64,000 bases of DNA. Source: Pyxicephalus adspersus. Lineage: Eukaryota; Chordata; Amphibia; Anura; Pyxicephalidae. Location of the stretch: contig NC_092862.1 of NCBI RefSeq assembly GCF_032062135.1, forward strand, positions 97,585,005 to 97,649,004, in the 5' to 3' direction. Positions 26,034-39,351 of the stretch are shown piece after piece. The position numbers and the translations under genes were made by a program. The notes beneath the pieces were generated by a model. It did no database searches. It saw only the letters and a list, made by a program, of their open reading frames with translations, and was not told where the DNA came from. Position 1 is the stretch's first letter. Every line of letters begins with the position of its first letter.

Positions 26034-26457
26034 AGGTGCGTACACACTTCCAATTTTTATCGTTCCAATCGAACGACGAACGATCGATTGGGCAAAAAAT
26101 CGTTCGTAAAAAAGTAACCAACGACGCCGACGAACGAGGAAAGTCGCTGGAAACGAACGACCGGACCGACGGATCGGATTGGACGACGATCGTTGAACAT
26201 CGTTCGTGTGTACGGTCGTTCGTTGATCGTCCATGTTCAGAGCATGTGTGATCAACGAACGTCCGTTCACTTTCCTGTCGTGCACATAGTTCCTCTATCG
26301 CTCAAACGATCGTATCTATTGTGTGTACAATATCTACGAACGATCGTGTCGTTAACTCTGTGTGCAGAATCATTGCTATACGATCGTTCATATATATCGT
26401 GCATGAACGTTCGTCGTTCGTTTTCCAACGATAATAATTGGAAGTGTGTACGTAGCT
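26034..26457. mobile_element. Family E element, CpG-dense, TTA target duplication
   Basis: Left end AGGTGCGTACACACTTCCAA and, read in reverse, right end AGCTACGTACACACTTCCAA. TTA stands directly outside each end, matching the 3-bp TWA target of PIF/Harbinger elements. The interior carries many ACGAACGATCG-like words in both orientations. No transposase frame, so non-autonomous; the 119-codon frame inside is spurious. Confidence 0.88.
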
Positions 26458-26884
26458 TTAGAGTCACAGTCTATAAAACCTTCCTAAAAGATACTGCTAT
26501 AAAAAGGGAAATGTTGCACAGCAGGTATACTGTCATTCAGAGCTACAAATAGCTTGTGTTTATATTCTATTGCTGCCTAATGAGCATTTTAACGGACAAA
26601 TATGTAGTTAAACGGTAGGGCGTATTTGGTGTATAATATAGACTATCCAATAATTTCTGATAATAAATCTCTTATAACAACATCATAATGGCAAGTTTGC
26701 CCAATGTATACTGAACAATAGGGTTGAATGGTAAGTGAACAGAAGATAATCTGAAGGTTTGCAAACATTCAGATCTGTATATGGCCAGTAAATGTTTCAT
26801 TGATATATAGGGATGAGGTTCAGGAAATTTTCCACTGTGGGTTTCACTCAAGCTACTGTCTTGGCTCCTGGCTGCTTTCATCAA

Positions 26885-27192
26885 TAGGGCCCTTTCATCA
26901 ATGGGGAAAAAACTGCCGATCTCACGCATGCACAGTGATATCAGCAAAGTTTTTTTTACCAATCTATGTCATCCGATCTCCTGCCTGCACAGTGAAAGAT
27001 TGGGTGACGCAAGAAGAAGAACGCGGAAGAAGAGAGAAGATATCGGCGCTTAGCGCTCCCTTTGCGCCGGGCCAAAGACAGATACCAGGACGACTCAGGA
27101 CCCGATGGAAGAAACCTCCCGATGGATAGACTGATCTGCGGGATTGAGGGTAAGAGTGTTTTTTTTTGTTTTGGGTTTACTTCCGCTTTAAT
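26885..27192 (+). mobile_element. Family D element, third copy
   Basis: Contains gatctcacgcatgcacagtg, ctatgtcatccgatctcctg, gacagataccaggacgac and the right end ggtttacttccgctttaa, which in reverse reads TTAAAGCGGAAGTAAACC. The left part of the full-length copy is absent or too diverged. Confidence 0.75.
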
Positions 27193-27452
27193 CATTCTTT
27201 TTTCCAATGAAAACTCAATGCAATCGAATATTTCCCTGTAGAACATCTCAGTAATTAACCATCCACTGCTAAATTTCTCTACATTTTGCAGAATTTGCTT
27301 TCTCCTTTTCCTGTTATCCAGTTTTAAAAAAGAGCAACAGGTTTTGTTTCTTGGTGAACAGGATTGGAGAAGTGGAGAAGAGATATATCATAATTTACTA
27401 TTCTGGTGTTTAGAAGCTCCTTTCCCTTGAAAAGAGTACTAATCGCTGATTT

Positions 27453-27548
27453 TTAAAGTGGCAATATACAGCCCTAAATGTACATTGCAACTGCATATCA
27501 CCCTCATTAAAAGGGCAATAGGCAGCAAAAGTGATGAAAAAAACACCA
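27453..27548 (+). repeat. Unnamed second repeat pair, copy 2
   Basis: aaagtggcaatatacagcc, catatcaccctcattaaaa and ggcagcaaaagtgatgaaaa correspond to the copy at 25120. Confidence 0.55.
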
Positions 27549-27930
27549 CTGTTTTCTATTGTTCCTTATAGCATTCTCCATTTTCAATTGATGATAAAAC
27601 ATTTTCATGTATGTAGCGTTAAACATGAAACAAGACCATGTGCTGGGTTGGGATTGTGTTGGTTTTAGATTGCTGCTCTGGGATTGTATTGGTTTTGAAT
27701 GGTTTAGTGGGGATAAAATGTAAAAAATATATGTATATATTTTAACATAAAGACCAAGAAAATTCAGACAACAAAATGCAGATTTTGCTTATCACAATCA
27801 ATCAGTAAATATCTTATGGGAATTTTTCTTTTCGTTTATGTACGAGAGGCATTATAACTTTGTGTGGCCATACATGAACCTTTAGTTCCATGCAGGCATA
27901 TGAAAAAAATATCAAAATATGATCACTCAC

Positions 27931-28030
27931 CTATGCATTTTGGGCAACACTGTCCAGTAGGAACATGACTGAGATGCTGGGGGCATGACAGAATAGGGCA
28001 GACCTCCTTTATGCATTGTGTCCTGCCTCC
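27931..28030 (-). CDS. BMPER: BMPER exon: second half of VWC domain 3
   Basis: 100-nt exon, acceptor ttttcctttag, donor gtgagt, entering in phase 0 and leaving in phase 1. It encodes 33 codons, [14 protein letters not shown] through CCPKCI, plus the first base of a Gly codon. This is the C-terminal half of VWC3 with the CCxxC closing motif; Cys spacing is as in other BMPERs as I remember them. With the preceding exon the domain is 183 nt (61 codons) bounded by phase 1 introns. The intron upstream in the transcript is the longest in the window. Confidence 0.95.
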
Positions 28031-28814
28031 CTAAAGGAAAATAGGTGTTGTTAGAAAAATAAATATTGTACGCCTACCTGATTGTCCAACTTAGCAACAA
28101 GTCGTTAGATGAAAAAAATCTATCAACATGGCTACCCTCCCATAATCATACATTAAAATTATATTTCTTAATTTTAACTGATAGACAATAAAACCAAATC
28201 CAATCTGATTTTACTTATCTGCACCTAAAAAACCTGGTGGCCCTGCAAGTAACCGTTATATATAATATTATTATTATATAAACATTACCCTGAAATTTCC
28301 ACAGAATTACTGGAGATTACAGTCTTGGAGTCACAGTCAACATTTTGTGATATGTTATGATTTTTAATGTTGTAGCAACATATAAATCATATGTTGATTA
28401 GGCAATGTGAGAATATATTACCATAGTGTTTAAGGCAATTACATAAAATGAAGTCAAAAATTTGGAGATTAAATTCATAAATTCATATTGTCATAAAAGT
28501 TTACATGAACACTATGCAAAATAATTTCATCCCTGTTAAAAAACAGATTTAATATTAATATGTTTTACTACACACTTCATTCACAAAGTTTCTTTTAAGC
28601 AGAATTGTATCTACAAGATGAATAGTAGACTTTGGTTTTTTACTGACCTATAGCAATTATTTATATAGCAAGCACAGTACAAACCTCTAGGGACACTAAA
28701 TGAATGTCGATATAACACAATGAGAGACATGTATGAAATAAATTAGTGAAAATATTACTCGAACAAGAATTTATGAACCATGTTTGATTTTACTAATGCT
28801 ATTGTAACTCTAGT

Positions 28815-29116
28815 TATTCTCAACCAAGGTTCCTCCAGAGTTGGCTAGAGGTTCCTGGAACTGTGGCTGAATCACCTCCCATTTGATGCCTACAAAGTTC
28901 TAGGGCCTACTCTACTTGGTAAAACCACCTCCATGACTCTGATGATGTTTTTAGTTTTCTATAAAGGTGGTTGCTGGCTACGACTGTAAGAGGTATTCTT
29001 TTTACTGTCCACTAATTTATTGATCCCCAATACATTTGTTTTAGCAGGACTTCCCAAAGACCTGAAAATATTTCAAGGGGTCCCTAGGGGTAAAAAGGTT
29101 TAGAAATGCTGCTCTA
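28815..29116 (+). repeat. Repeat G, near-complete copy
   Basis: Opens tctcaaccaaggttcctcc, continues catttgatgcctac and ttgatccccaatac, and closes ggtccctaggggtaaaaagg. Block order is the same as at 31569 and, on the other strand, at 55505. Repeat class not determined. Confidence 0.72.
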
Positions 29117-31568
29117 ACCTATAGATTTACTTTTTATTTTATGCAAAAATAACTCAGCTAATAATTTGTACTGCACCTGCAGGATTAAGTGTGCACAGAA
29201 AGTATTACATACATATTTAAGTAAATCCAATAGAACCCAACTGTAACGAAAATCACAGCACAACTGACATACATTTAAAATATAGGTTAGAGGTAATTGA
29301 CATTTCTGTACTATGAACTAGATATAACTTTTAAAATGAATAAATATAACAACACAAGCTTTAGGCTACTCAAAAATGTTTTTCTAGACTGTGTATTTGA
29401 GAAACATCATATAAAACGGTTTGCTATTTGAAACCGGCTGATGTTTTGCAAAGAAAGTTGGACTGAAGTTTAATCACACATTACACTGTTGTAGTGTGTG
29501 GTATGACATCATAAAGAATTCTATACTGAATTGTATGTTAACAAAAGTCTAGAATGGATAATGAGAAACACATGACAAGTTTCTAAATGTCACTAATTTA
29601 GAAGAGTTTGAACCTCAACCAAGGCTAGCAGGACTTCCACAACTACCTAAATGTAATACATGAAGTTTCGGCAAAGCCCTCATAAAGCTGTCATGAAACA
29701 ACACTAAACTTTCATTGAAATGGTGAAAAATGAGGTGCGAAACTTGAAGGCAAAGTTGAGAAAGACCAGATGTTGATGGATCTAAGAGTTAATAATCAGA
29801 ACCCCCTAGTCATTAGAACTTCTCTAAGAGCAGCAGCAAAGCACTTATCTTAATTAACACACTGACTGCTTTGTACAGCTACAGAAAGCACTTATGTGTT
29901 ACTTAGATGAAACATAAGTGTTATTAATGGGATATGACAGCTATCTTCCCAAGATGGGATACATCTGTGAGGCTTAACTAAGGGCTGACCTGAAACAAAT
30001 TAAGATGACACCTACAAACTTTATTACAATAAACACTAGCGCTATTGGGACTAGCTTAGTCTAAATAAGGCGGACTCTTGTTTATGCATCGGAGAATGCT
30101 ATGTCCTCTATAAACATGATAGGTTTAAAAGAGAAGGAAGGGCTAGGGAGAGTCTCCATTCAGTCTATGAACAAATAAACTTAGTCAAGGGCATGAGAAA
30201 CACTGTTTGTCATGTATTCCATAGTTATTATGGATGGCTGTAATCTATTATAATAACTATGAAGTAATGGCTTTTGGGTGAATAGTAGGTTCATTCAGTG
30301 TTTGTTAGTAAAAGAACAGAGCTAGCTTCTCAGATGAATTTATGAGGGCCAAACACAAAATAGTTAGTAGCTGTTATCATGTAGCACTGTAAGATCAACA
30401 CAGTACATGGGCCAAGGAGCATATGAGTCCAAAGGTTAACATAGCTCCCCCATTTACTAGTAAATCAATAAATCAACTACACTTGTAAATCTTGATGTGA
30501 CATTTATATACATACATCCCTAGACATGACAACATATCAGGCTTTTTCTGACCTCTTTTTCCTTCTAACTGTATGCATTGCATTCATTTTTAAAGCATTT
30601 CTTTATTTCCATATGCACTTTATAAGGAAGCATGCTACATATATATGCTTGGAATCAGTATTTTGTTAAAAAAAACTTTTGATAATATGAATCTTTTGAT
30701 TTACCATTATTTTTGCCAAATGTACATCACTAGCAAATTGGATCAAGATAGGTCCCATAATGCAATTGTGTAAGTGGTTAAGGATCCTTATTCAATGACA
30801 TGAAAGTGGGCCAAATAAAATAAAAATATATATACACTGTGATTTCTAAGATAAGTTGCATAATTTTACCCAGCATCAGCTTTTACAAAAAAAAAATCAG
30901 TGTACCCTTTCATTTAACCTAGCCAAAATGTAGCATGTCAACAAAGTGAGGGATATGCCTAAAGTAATGTCTGTTAGATTATTCCACTTCTACATCATGC
31001 AAAAATCCTGAAGATTTATTCTAGTTATTCATCAAATGCCTATGACATGAAGCACTGGGGGTATACTCCTGCTTACGAGGATAGATGAAAATTCTACTGG
31101 TTCGTAGGAATTATGAAAGTTTAGGAAACACTAAAATAGGACCTCAGCAGATATAAAAGGCGCAAACATCAATAATGCAGCTTAAGTTTTAATCCATTAC
31201 TATTGTTTATTAATTTTTAATTAGAAACAGAATAAGTAACTGATTTTGACTTAGTATATGCAGCTCTTGCAATCTACTGTACAACAGAACTCAGAAAAGG
31301 GGACTTCAATGTGCTTCTCTTTTTGCTGCCATAATCATAGGATAGGAGTGTGGAGTAGAAGGAGAATATTTAGACAAGAATGAGATATTTACACATCTCA
31401 AGCTTTAGAAAACTATCAGGAACCCTGTTATATGTTTTCTGATTCTTGCAGCTGTAAATATTAAGAACCAAAATTAAGGTTACCTTAATGAACTCTCTTG
31501 TTTCAGTATAGTGGCAGAGTTGACTTTTGTATCTCCATAATCGGGTTACAGTAGCCATTCTTATTAAG

Positions 31569-31853
31569 GGCTCTTCCAGATATTGGTAGGGCTAAATGAC
31601 TTCCTATTTTACAATGCCTGCATAGTTTTGGGGCCAACACCACTTTCTAGAGCCCGCTACTCTAATAATGGTTTTAGTTGTCTTTTAATAATGGTTTTAG
31701 TAAGTGAAGAGGTATCCTTTCCATTGGCTAACAATTTATGAGGCTTTGTTCCCTAATGATCCCCAATAAATTGGTTGCAGCAGGGGTTCCCTAAGATCTG
31801 AAAATTATTTGAAAGGTTCCTCAAGGGTAAACAGGTTAAGAAAGGCTTGGTTA
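31569..31853 (+). repeat. Repeat G copy
   Basis: Shares tgcctgcatagttttgggg, aatgatccccaataaattgg, gcagcaggggttccct and tcaagggtaaacaggtta with the copy at 28815. A 19-bp word (ttttaataatggttttagt) is locally duplicated around 31675-31705. Confidence 0.7.
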
Positions 31854-34800
31854 CATAATATATCATAGTTATATGTCTGTGTTCATGGTTCTTCTTTAAA
31901 ATTGCTCCGAACTTTGTATTGGTAAACTATATTGGTTTAAAGATTCTAGAGATCTCTGGAAACATTTTCAAGTAATGAATATTATTTAAAAAGTTAAAGT
32001 ATTTTATTATACAGATGACAGCAAAGCACGAAAGAAACATCCTACTCCTTTCCACAATTAGTATTTCCCACTAATACATTTCAAGACTGTTAGCACTAGA
32101 GACACCAAGTAATACACTATACCCAAGTCTTTTCATTTGGATTCAATTTGCTGCATATTTATTATGCAGGCTGAGAAAATTTGAAATGAGCCAATCTGAA
32201 ACCTAATTCCAACCTCAAATATATCACAAGGCAAAGCTTTGACTTCCAGTAGCCAAAATCCCGATCAGGAAGAACTTTAGCTCTCTCATGAGTTCCTTGC
32301 TCAGTAACAGATAGTCCCTCTAGCCTTTTGATTGAGTGAAAGAACAGGTGGTAGAGAACCTATAAATTAGCCAACTCGTGTAGTAAACAGGTTCCATCCA
32401 ACAGTGAGAATCCATTTCTAGGAAAGTTATGACAGCTTTATGTATTTTAGTACATAACTGACATAACTTTGGTTTTATGAGAAGTGCTGGATTTTGTCCA
32501 TGTGAAACAGCCGTGTTAATGGACAGGAAAAATTGAAGAAAGAGTTTTTGGTTTCATAACTAAATTCAAGATACTTTACAATTATGACTGATATTAATTC
32601 CCTACTTGCTGCAAAATTGATATGCTTTGCTACTAGATCTAGCTTGATAACTGCAATACATAATATCAATAAAGAGCAAGTAAGTAATCTTAATATTCAG
32701 AAGTATACTTGGACTTGTGCATTTGTTTCTCCAGATGGGCCACATGCATACATGTATAAGTGCATTCTTACAGAAAGGATGCTATAAACATTAATAGTCT
32801 ATGGGGGATCAGTGTGTGGCCACGGACAACCCTAAAACCTTCACAAATAACATCTGTTTTACTGTGGCCACCCATCAACAGCTTTGTTAAAAATTGCTGT
32901 ATATTTGGAGAGTATGTTGGCCACATTTGTATTAAAGTTGCACATCAACAATTTAAGTTCCATATTGAATAATTTCAAGTCTCTACATACAAAATTTAAA
33001 CCATGCCAACATGTACCTTCAAAGCAATGTAGGAGTATAGAACATCAAGTACCCTAGTATGATCTGTGACTATACAACTACTCTACTCCAAACCTACTTT
33101 CTAGGTTTAAAAACTGTTAAGAGGATTAGATTTGTGCCGGTGTTTTTTCTAAATGGCCTTTTTACAAATAGATGACCTTATTTATCAAACAAATGGTTGG
33201 AACAAATGGTTGTTGCAATAAGGCTTAACCAAAAGAGAATGTAAATTACTTAATGTTCCTAACACTAGAAATAGTATGAAAAGAAATGGAAATGCTGCAT
33301 CTGAAAATACATTTGTTCACAATAAGCCAGATGGCTTTTGAAAAAAAATGCTATTCGAGCTGTCCCTAGTAATTGAGTTCTTATAAAAAAGTTAGAAATG
33401 ATCATTTAATCAGACTTATTCAGATAACAATGAACACTAGGGAACAAGGGATGCAAAGGCACAGAAAGAACAAATAGTTTAAAATACTTCAGACAAATTT
33501 TCCAAAGTACTTCCCAGTTAGCTTATTCCATCCTGAGAAAAGGTAGGAGGGTGCGAGAAGATATAAATAGCAAATAAACGGAAATTAGAAGAGAAACAGG
33601 TAGATATTGCAAGAGTGAATAGATATGTATATAGATTAGTGTGGAAAGAGAAAGAATTAAAATATGGTAGAGGGATAAATGATACACAAGAGACATGAGC
33701 CCTCAAGGCAGTATAATGTTAATTTTTTTCTAAATTTTTTCTTCTGCCATTTTCAACTTTCAAATGAAAGACTTGCTGCTGGAGGCTCCTAACTTGGACT
33801 GGGCTCCTTAATGTTGGAGGTTTGTTATTATTATTGCCTGTCACCAATTGCAGACAACCTATTGTATCTTAAGTTTTTATGGTAACACACAAAATGCATC
33901 CATAAACTCATGGTTTATTAGGAATTTTTAAATTATGCTCCATAATATATATTACATAGCATTGCTGCCATGAATCCTATGTCAATATCTAGATTTATAT
34001 TAGCAAAAAAATGTAAACACCGTGATAAATAGCTTGGAAGCCAACTTGTACATCTGGTTCATGCTGCATAGTTTGTTCTTGTACATCTCTCAAAATAAAA
34101 TTGTACAATAGCCATGATATGTGTAAGAATTCCATTCTAATATGGACCAGATCTAACTTGAGCAAAGGTAACCGTAAGGTTATGGCCATCCAGGTATAAC
34201 CTGCACATTTCAGTTATGGACTCCGGATGTAGCAGTTTTTGGATATAAACTCTCTTTGCAGTACTTCTAACAAGAGTATTCTTCCAATATTGGGAGGAAT
34301 ATTTGGGTTATCTACAAATCAAAAGTTGGCCAACTAATGGTTATGGCCAGGTAATGAACTGCTCGCACATTTGTAGTAGTCAAAAGTATTTTTGTCTGCC
34401 TAGAAGATTGTAGCTTTCTTATGTAAAAATAATATTGAGATGAGGGGTTACTCCATGTAAGTGTAGCAATATATAGTAATAAGTAACATGATGTGTTTTT
34501 TTCTAGCTCTAATTTGAAGATAGTAAGAGTTTTTTTATACAGTTTTACCCTATAACTTTTGTTTTTATTTGCATATCCTCATGTGTAAAATCATATCGGC
34601 TTAATATTTGTGCATGTTAAGCATCCTGCATTGACTGTACAGTACAATGTTTGGGCTTCACTATTTCCATTTGCATGTGTGTATGAAAGCAGACGCTGAA
34701 AGAATCAAAAGGACAAATTGTTTACAGCGTATGTTCCACATGGCTTGCAATATGATACACTGCAATATGTTACATATATATATTTTTTCTTCAAAACTGT

Positions 34801-36989
34801 ATTTCATACAGTTGTAACCAGAAACTGGAAACATAAGTTTTGATCCTTTTTATTTATTATTTAAATAGGTAAGTATATAGCTAGTCTATCTACTATAACT
34901 ATCTACAGTTCCTATTTTCACCTCTATGGAAGTGTACATACTTTATAGTCAATCAATAACAGAGATTTTATTTTTTAACGTTATTAACACTGTTTATAGG
35001 TGGTAGAAATATCATTCAATCATATCTGCACAGACTAAAGGCTGTAATTGCTGCCAAAGATGCAATGCTAAATATACACACACATACATACACATTTTTT
35101 TCTTAACACAACAGTAAAGTCCACCTAAAAAAGGTCCTAATTGGAAAGCTTTTTTCATGGCAGATAAGACTAATAATAAGCCTCTCTGCAGCATGTTGGC
35201 AGGAGTCTATTCTACTCTAAAGAAAGTAAACTTTTAGGGACATTTCAAAATTTTAGTTGTAGCACAGTGTTCTACCACTGTTTAAACTGTGAACCTAACC
35301 ACTTCAATTAAAGTGAACGTTTTGTGCATTTGATTAAACACAGCAGATGTGGATCATGGAAGTAGCTTCTGGATGCCCAGGTGCATTTCCCTTTAGAAGC
35401 AAGAACTGCACTGCAACTACACGGACAACACATGCAATCACATTAATCGGTGGTTTCATTTTTTTCACTTCTGGGAGCGGCTAAGCACAATTTCCACCAA
35501 GATTATTAAAGGGGTCTTAGATTTTGCACACCTTTTATTTGCACGCACTAAATGTATTTAGCTGAACTTTCATTTGGGCTTTAACGTACTTTTGTTGTCT
35601 TATCATAAAAATCCAGGGTAATTCCAGGTTTGTAATGATCTAATTTGATCAACTGAAATCAGAGGTCTACATGTTTTATACATGTTATTATAAAAAGCAG
35701 GTCATATTTTATACAACATTGGTTTGGCCTTAATAACCTCAGTCTATCACTGAAGTATTTACTTTTCATTTTCCACTCTCATAGTCCCGGAAAGATGCTG
35801 ATTTCATGCACGCTGCCAAATATTCTATTCTTTCCCTTGAATTAGTTATAGTCACACACATAGGCTCATTTATTTTTGGATTTGTGCATTTAGGTGGCTC
35901 AGTGCTCTGTTTATACAGCAGTGCTGAGACACACAACACCATCATCTGGTGAGAATTATAAAGAATTTCCAATATGTGTTTTAACTTAACAGAAGAAAGA
36001 CAAATGTGCTTCTTTTTTATTGCCTTACAGCTGACTAGTACAAAGCAGACAGAATTCACTAGGCTACTGATGTGTTCTGTAACTATAGCTGGACTTGGTG
36101 CTTTTGCGGCTCACGCACAACATTAGAGAGAAAAATATAAACCAAAGCCATGTCATGGAGATTTCTTCCCAAAATGTGCCCTTCATTCCTATGGAAGTTA
36201 TGAGTGTGCAATCTCTTCCAGATTCACAAGCTCTCATCTGCAACTCAAAGAAGGGGAAATGTTGCATTGGAGAATGTGAGGAGATTAAGTGTTCCAGCAG
36301 AAGATTTATTTTTCTGTCCTTTGGCTGGATGTATGCCTGCCTTTGTTTTGACTTGATATGAAGAGACTTGCATATTCCAGTAGTAGGTGTGAGACAGAGG
36401 TCAGGCTTGGAGTTATAATGAAAGTAGCAAACATCTTTACATCAAATAAACTGCTCTTGACTGCAGGTGTAAAGGGTGCATGGGGGTAATGCTACCATAA
36501 ACTGGGATGAGATTTACGGAAAATCTGAAGCACTTGTGACCTACACACTGTGATCTATTGTATGGAGGTGCACTAAACAGATGGGCTTCCATTATGTTAT
36601 GGAGAGGTAAAATGACCCTAATGGTACCTGGCACATCAATGCCATCAATACAAAGAACCTTGAGGAACAGCCTAGGAGGTGATAATAGGAGAAGCACTTG
36701 CTGTAAATTTAAACCCTATAAACTATGCCCTTATCTATCAAATCTGTCAACATCACTATTGTTACAAAAAATACAAATAATTTTTGTTACAAACAAAAAG
36801 ATTACTAATATTCTCACCTCTCATTACTCTGCCCAACACTGATTTCTTCACACACTCCACTTCTGTATTTCGGATCTTTGAGAATCCTGATTGGCTAAGC
36901 CAGAATAACAAAACCCCCATGAATGCACTGGGAGTTCATTTCTTTCTGGCAGCCAGGACTGTGTGTTCAAAAGAAGAGGTAAGTTAGTT

Positions 36990-37028
36990 CTATTGCAGAA
37001 GAGACATAGCCTGTCTCTTCTGCAATAG
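36990..37028. repeat. Perfect 17-bp snap-back hairpin
   Basis: CTATTGCAGAAGAGACA at 36990-37006, a five-base spacer tagcc, then TGTCTCTTCTGCAATAG at 37012-37028. Pairing extends outward after a two-base bulge (agtt on the left with aact on the right). The loop is too short for a typical microRNA precursor, so a transposon end or snap-back duplication is more likely. Confidence 0.9.
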
Positions 37029-37112
37029 AGAACTTGTATGCTCAACATATTTTCCTAGTAAGGATTAGATCCAATTAAATGAATAGGAATTATTTTTTCT
37101 TAGAACTCATTC

Positions 37113-37345
37113 ACACTATATGCTTTACAATGCAGTGCACTATGGCTCACATAGTGATACACAGGAACATCGAACATGGCATAGAATTCATTCCCTGATA
37201 TTCTTATCACATGTGTTGCCTTGCTACAATTCGTTCCAATTCTGTGTGCCTCCCCATTAAATGGAATGAATGGGGTCAGTGTTAGACAGCAGCACAGGAG
37301 GTTGTGCACTGTGGTATAAAAGACAGTAGACACATCCTTTAGCAT
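37113..37345. repeat. Possible dispersed repeat of unknown class
   Basis: Reads cattcacactatatgc at the left and catgtgaacgcaacc at the right, with ccattaaatggaatgaatgg inside. The style resembles other frog dispersed repeats, but no second copy is present in the window. Confidence 0.35.
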
Positions 37346-37352
37346 GTGAACG

Positions 37353-37550
37353 CAACCAGGGTTCCTCCAAATGTTGCTAGGGGTTCCTTGAGCGATGAGC
37401 AATTTGTCTCTCGGATCAGTCCCCAAATGATCTTCCCATTGACCACCACAATAATGTATTGTGAGCTGTGAATATAGAAATTAGTGCATGGGTTACACCG
37501 AGGATCTGAAAGAGGTTCCCCATGTTAAAAAGTCAGGAAACGCTGCTCTA
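37353..37550 (+). repeat. Repeat G copy
   Basis: Opens aaccagggttcctccaaatg, then ttgctaggggttccttgagc, and closes with aggttccccatgttaaaaag and aaacgctgctct, in the order of the other G copies. Confidence 0.7.
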
Positions 37551-37871
37551 GAATATGAAAGAATATATTTTTTTTTATGGCAGTCTGTCCTAATAAGGTT
37601 GACTTCTTTCTATTTATTCAGGGGACCATTATCAGTGGAGCAGAAAGTATTAGTAAATATAACATTTTAGAGTTCAACAAAAGGTAAAGGTAAAATATCC
37701 AATAGGTAAAATCTGTTCTGCTATCATCTACACACAAGTGAATGAATCAGCCACTTATTCTTATTATAGTCACTTATTTCTAATTTTAGGAATTTTTGAG
37801 GTTTCATTCGGACAGAGCAAGCCAAAATGCACACAACATCTACTGTAATTTCTCTTTAGGTAACTCAAAGT

Positions 37872-38038
37872 CAGTATTCTCCCCAGAATTTTTTTTAAGC
37901 TGGGTGGGAAGAAGCTGTAAGCAGGTGGTTCCCCCTATACTGTGACCCAGTTTTTCAGCAATCATTCAAAAACAGCTGGGTGGTTACTGCAAAGTGCCGG
38001 GTGGTGCGTCCGGCTGTATAGGTCAGGGGAAAATACTT
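37872..38038. mobile_element. hAT-like short element
   Basis: Left end CAGTATTCTCCCC; the right end in reverse reads AAGTATTTTCCCC. Inside are the words agctgggtgggaagaagc and cagctgggtggttactgc, an internal direct similarity. Ends of the CAGTGTTCTCCC type are typical of hAT elements, but the flanking 8-bp duplication expected for hAT is not seen. Confidence 0.5.
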
Positions 38039-39307
38039 CCATAGTGTTCTTGAAATAATTTATTATGTACTAAATGTTTATTTATACAAACCCCTAAGAT
38101 TCTCCACAATTCATACAAATGAGAAAAAAGTGAAATGCTAATTTGCACATATATATTATCCATATTCATGATGCTGTGACTAAGCTATATTTTGATTTTT
38201 CACTCTTCTTCCCCTTTTGTTCACAGATTACCAAGGGATCATTGTATGCTAAAATAACAAATATTCAATTACTTTAGTGATATAGTTGAAAGCAATGTAT
38301 TTTTGCACCAAAAGTAAAAGCTAAACCCACAAAAAGCTGAAAGGTTCAATAAACTTGGAATCTGCTAATGTGAGATTATTTTACCAGTGTCCTTATTTAA
38401 CAGTCACATTGCCTCTAATTACAGAGAACAAACCACTATTGCAGAGGTTGAAAACATTTTATGTTTAAAGTCACGTTAAGTTCACTTTGTTTATAGCAAT
38501 AAAAAATGTAATAATTTGCTGGAAGTGCAAATTTGAAGGTAATAAAAGGATGTCATTAGTTATGTAGAGTAAACACAGAACATCTGAGTCATAAAAATTA
38601 AAATATTTCATTAGATGCACTACAGAAGATCAATTTAATTTTCCATATTAGTTTTTACCGTACTCTGCATTAATTACATTCTTAAAACAATATTTGTAAT
38701 TTTAAATAGAGTATGCATCAATTATACTAAATTACTAGTATGCAAGCATTCATTTACAAAATTATACTTTAGTACATTTGCCAGAAAAACGAACAGAGAG
38801 CGGTACCTAATTATTTCTTTCAGTTCCCAAAAATTACATCTGACCACTTGCCCTGTACAATTTTAACAATTTACAAGCAACATTACAGATGTAGTGCAAG
38901 TTGTATTTTTCTTGTGTTTTTGTTTTTATTAGGAATCAACACTTAGTTTAGAGTTTTGGTCTAGATTTTCAATAAGCCTAAAACAAACCAAGCCGTGTTC
39001 TTTTTGAAATGTTTAAAAGTTACCATCAAAAGATCAAAATTCAAACTAAGTAAAATATTTCGATGGGTTCGGCATTACCAATTAAACCCCTGGCGTACTA
39101 GTTCTGTCCGTATAACCACGCAAAAAGCTTTACATTCTTTTGCATGGAAATGTATTTTACATTGTAGATCTATAATTCTTAGGCATAACTCACCAAAAGA
39201 TATCCAATATTTAATAAATTTAATAATCAACTTTATATCTGTTAAAACAAGGGTGCATAAAAATACTAAAACCTGTAATATAACTGTACAGTAGCATGTA
39301 CAATAAA

Positions 39308-39311
<4 letters not shown>

Positions 39312-39341
<30 letters not shown>
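39312..39341. repeat. TA microsatellite, about 15 units
   Basis: Alternating TA run followed by AGAATGATT. Confidence 0.97.
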
Positions 39342-39346
<5 letters not shown>

Positions 39347-39351
39347 ATTTC

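Larger units (their letters stand above)
22821..27930 (-). other. BMPER: BMPER intron, 5.1 kb
   Basis: Phase 1 intron between VWC3 and VWC4. Contents are a repeat-G fragment (23376), the second copy of the 22299 repeat (23644), a family-A element (24564), a repeat pair (25120, 27453), a family-E element (26034) and a family-D element (26885). Confidence 0.85.

Noticed and set aside
26193..26552. Open frames of 60 to 119 codons on both strands
   Set aside because: They lie inside the family-E element whose CG-rich words lack stop codons; no transposase motifs are present.
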